Source: an uncultured Lachnospiraceae bacterium
GTDB taxonomy: Bacteria; Bacillota; Clostridia; Lachnospirales; Lachnospiraceae
Length of the DNA stretch: 6,606 nucleotides
Reading direction: 5' to 3'
Assembly: GCA_947174985.1 (NCBI GenBank)
Contig: CAMWLB010000173.1
Coordinates: forward strand, 1 to 6,606
Part shown: in pieces, positions 6,043-6,606 of the stretch
Layout of the letters: every line of letters starts with the position of its first letter
Position numbering within the stretch: position 1 is the stretch's first letter
Notes under the pieces: model-generated
The model's input: the letters and a program-made list of their open reading frames with translations, nothing else
Databases searched by the model: none
What the model was told of the DNA's origin: nothing
Made by a program: the position numbers and the translations under genes

Positions 6043-6560
6043 CTATTTCTCATACAGGAATTTTTCAGGCAGCGTAACTTTAAAATCTACTGCCAGATCC
6101 CGGAAATTCTGCGGCGTAATGGTCTGCAGCTTATTCGGACGCATGGACAACATTTTTACAAGTATCTCCGCTGATTTTTCCACCGTATGCATCAGGCCGA
6201 ACGTCAGGTCAAAATCCTCTCCGGAGCAGAACATTCCGTGATGTGCCCAGATTGCAACATCATACTGCTTCATCAATTCGCTGGTTGCCACTGCGATATC
6301 CCGACCGCCCGGAACCATCCATCCTACCACACCGATGCCTGACGGAAATACGACCGGACATTCTGTAGCCATCTCCCACAACTCTCTTGTAAATACCTCA
6401 TCTTTCAAGGGCAATACGAAAGTAAGTGCGATCACATTCGTTGTATGTGCGTGATAGATAACCCTGTGCGCTCCATTGGATGCCGCCTTTTTCACCTCAT
6501 GGTTCATCAAATGGCTTGGAAGCTCGCTTGTCGGTCTTCCTCCATTTACAAGGCCCCCAC
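6043..6560 (-). CDS. rhaD: rhamnulose-1-phosphate aldolase, 5' end missing
   Basis: Cytoplasmic zinc-dependent class II aldolase splitting L-rhamnulose-1-phosphate into DHAP and L-lactaldehyde. About 172 C-terminal residues are present; E. coli RhaD has 274, so roughly 100 N-terminal residues are missing. The catalytic glutamate lies in GGRPTSELPSH just inside the right edge. The zinc histidines follow in VIYHAHTTN (HAH) and in IWAHHGMF. FTRELWEMATECPVVFP, GWMVPGG and TFGLMHTVEKSAE closely follow E. coli RhaD. Coding runs in frame across the TTG at 6510, which is an ordinary leucine codon rather than the true start, up to about 6558. Upstream of that the sequence is adapter, so the in-frame TAA there is artificial. 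The first visible codons (GGG GGC CTT) may also carry an error, since family members usually read W-G-L. L-fuculose-phosphate aldolase is shorter and diverges from these motifs. Confidence 0.92.
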
Positions 6561-6606
6561 CTCGCTCTTATACACCTCTCCGCGCCCCCGAGCCTAAGGC
6601 GAAGCG
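6561..6606. other. Illumina Nextera adapter read-through (artefact, not genomic)
   Basis: Aligning 6561-6606 with the Nextera read-through sequence (CTGTCTCTTATACACATCT, then CCGAGCCCACGAGAC, an i7 index, then ATCTCG) gives 38 matches of 46 without gaps. Bases 6565-6575 match exactly. TAAGGCGA at 6595-6602 is exactly the i7 index I know as N701. Of the eight mismatches, four are A read as C (6576, 6583, 6588, 6593) and three are T read as G (6564, 6604, 6606), typical of low-quality read ends. The sequence interrupts rhaD mid-gene. The genomic insert ends at about 6560. Confidence 0.93.

Noticed and set aside
6568..6570. In-frame stop codon (minus strand TAA) just upstream of the rhaD fragment, suggesting a pseudogene or a start at TTG 6510.
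   Set aside because: The stop lies inside the adapter sequence. Coding similarity to RhaD continues upstream of 6510 through TSELPSH, so 6510 is not a start.

Overview
The window looks like a contig from a gut-type Clostridia genome, most likely a Lachnospiraceae-like Firmicute. This is inferred from strong GGAGG ribosome sites, mixed low-to-moderate G+C, a LytTR response regulator, a MepA-type MATE transporter and a rhamnose/fucose pathway module. No rRNA, tRNA, CRISPR or insertion sequence is visible, and no gap without a gene exceeds about 260 bases.

Layout. Bases 1-1069, minus strand: a GNAT N-acetyltransferase of the phosphinothricin-acetyltransferase type, followed 20 bases later by a LytTR-family response regulator that runs off the left edge. 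Bases 1070-1320 are a divergent control region with a good plus-strand promoter (TTGTTC-17-TATAAT with extended -10). Bases 1321-3125, plus strand: an AraC-family regulator fused to a GyrI-like effector-binding domain, then a metallo-beta-lactamase-fold protein of the COG1237 type, probably one transcript. Bases 3126-3386: a near-consensus promoter, a short leader with a Shine-Dalgarno sequence and tiny open frame, and a strong intrinsic terminator. All of this lies upstream of a 442-residue MATE efflux gene (3387-4715), a layout that suggests transcription attenuation. A perfect 10-bp hairpin separates the MATE gene from the convergent minus-strand module.

Bases 4829-6560, minus strand: a 5'-truncated rhamnulose-1-phosphate aldolase (rhaD) followed by lactaldehyde reductase (fucO). 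Together they cleave L-rhamnulose-1-phosphate to DHAP and L-lactaldehyde, and reduce the lactaldehyde to 1,2-propanediol.

The last 46 bases (6561-6606) are not biological. They align at 38 of 46 positions to Illumina Nextera adapter read-through, including an exact 8-base i7 index, with A-to-C and T-to-G errors. The apparent early stop in rhaD lies in this adapter, so the gene should be read as truncated by the contig end, not broken.

The most interesting biological candidate is the leader/terminator in front of the MATE gene. The AraC-GyrI regulator next to an MBL-fold enzyme is a second plausible small-molecule-responsive unit.
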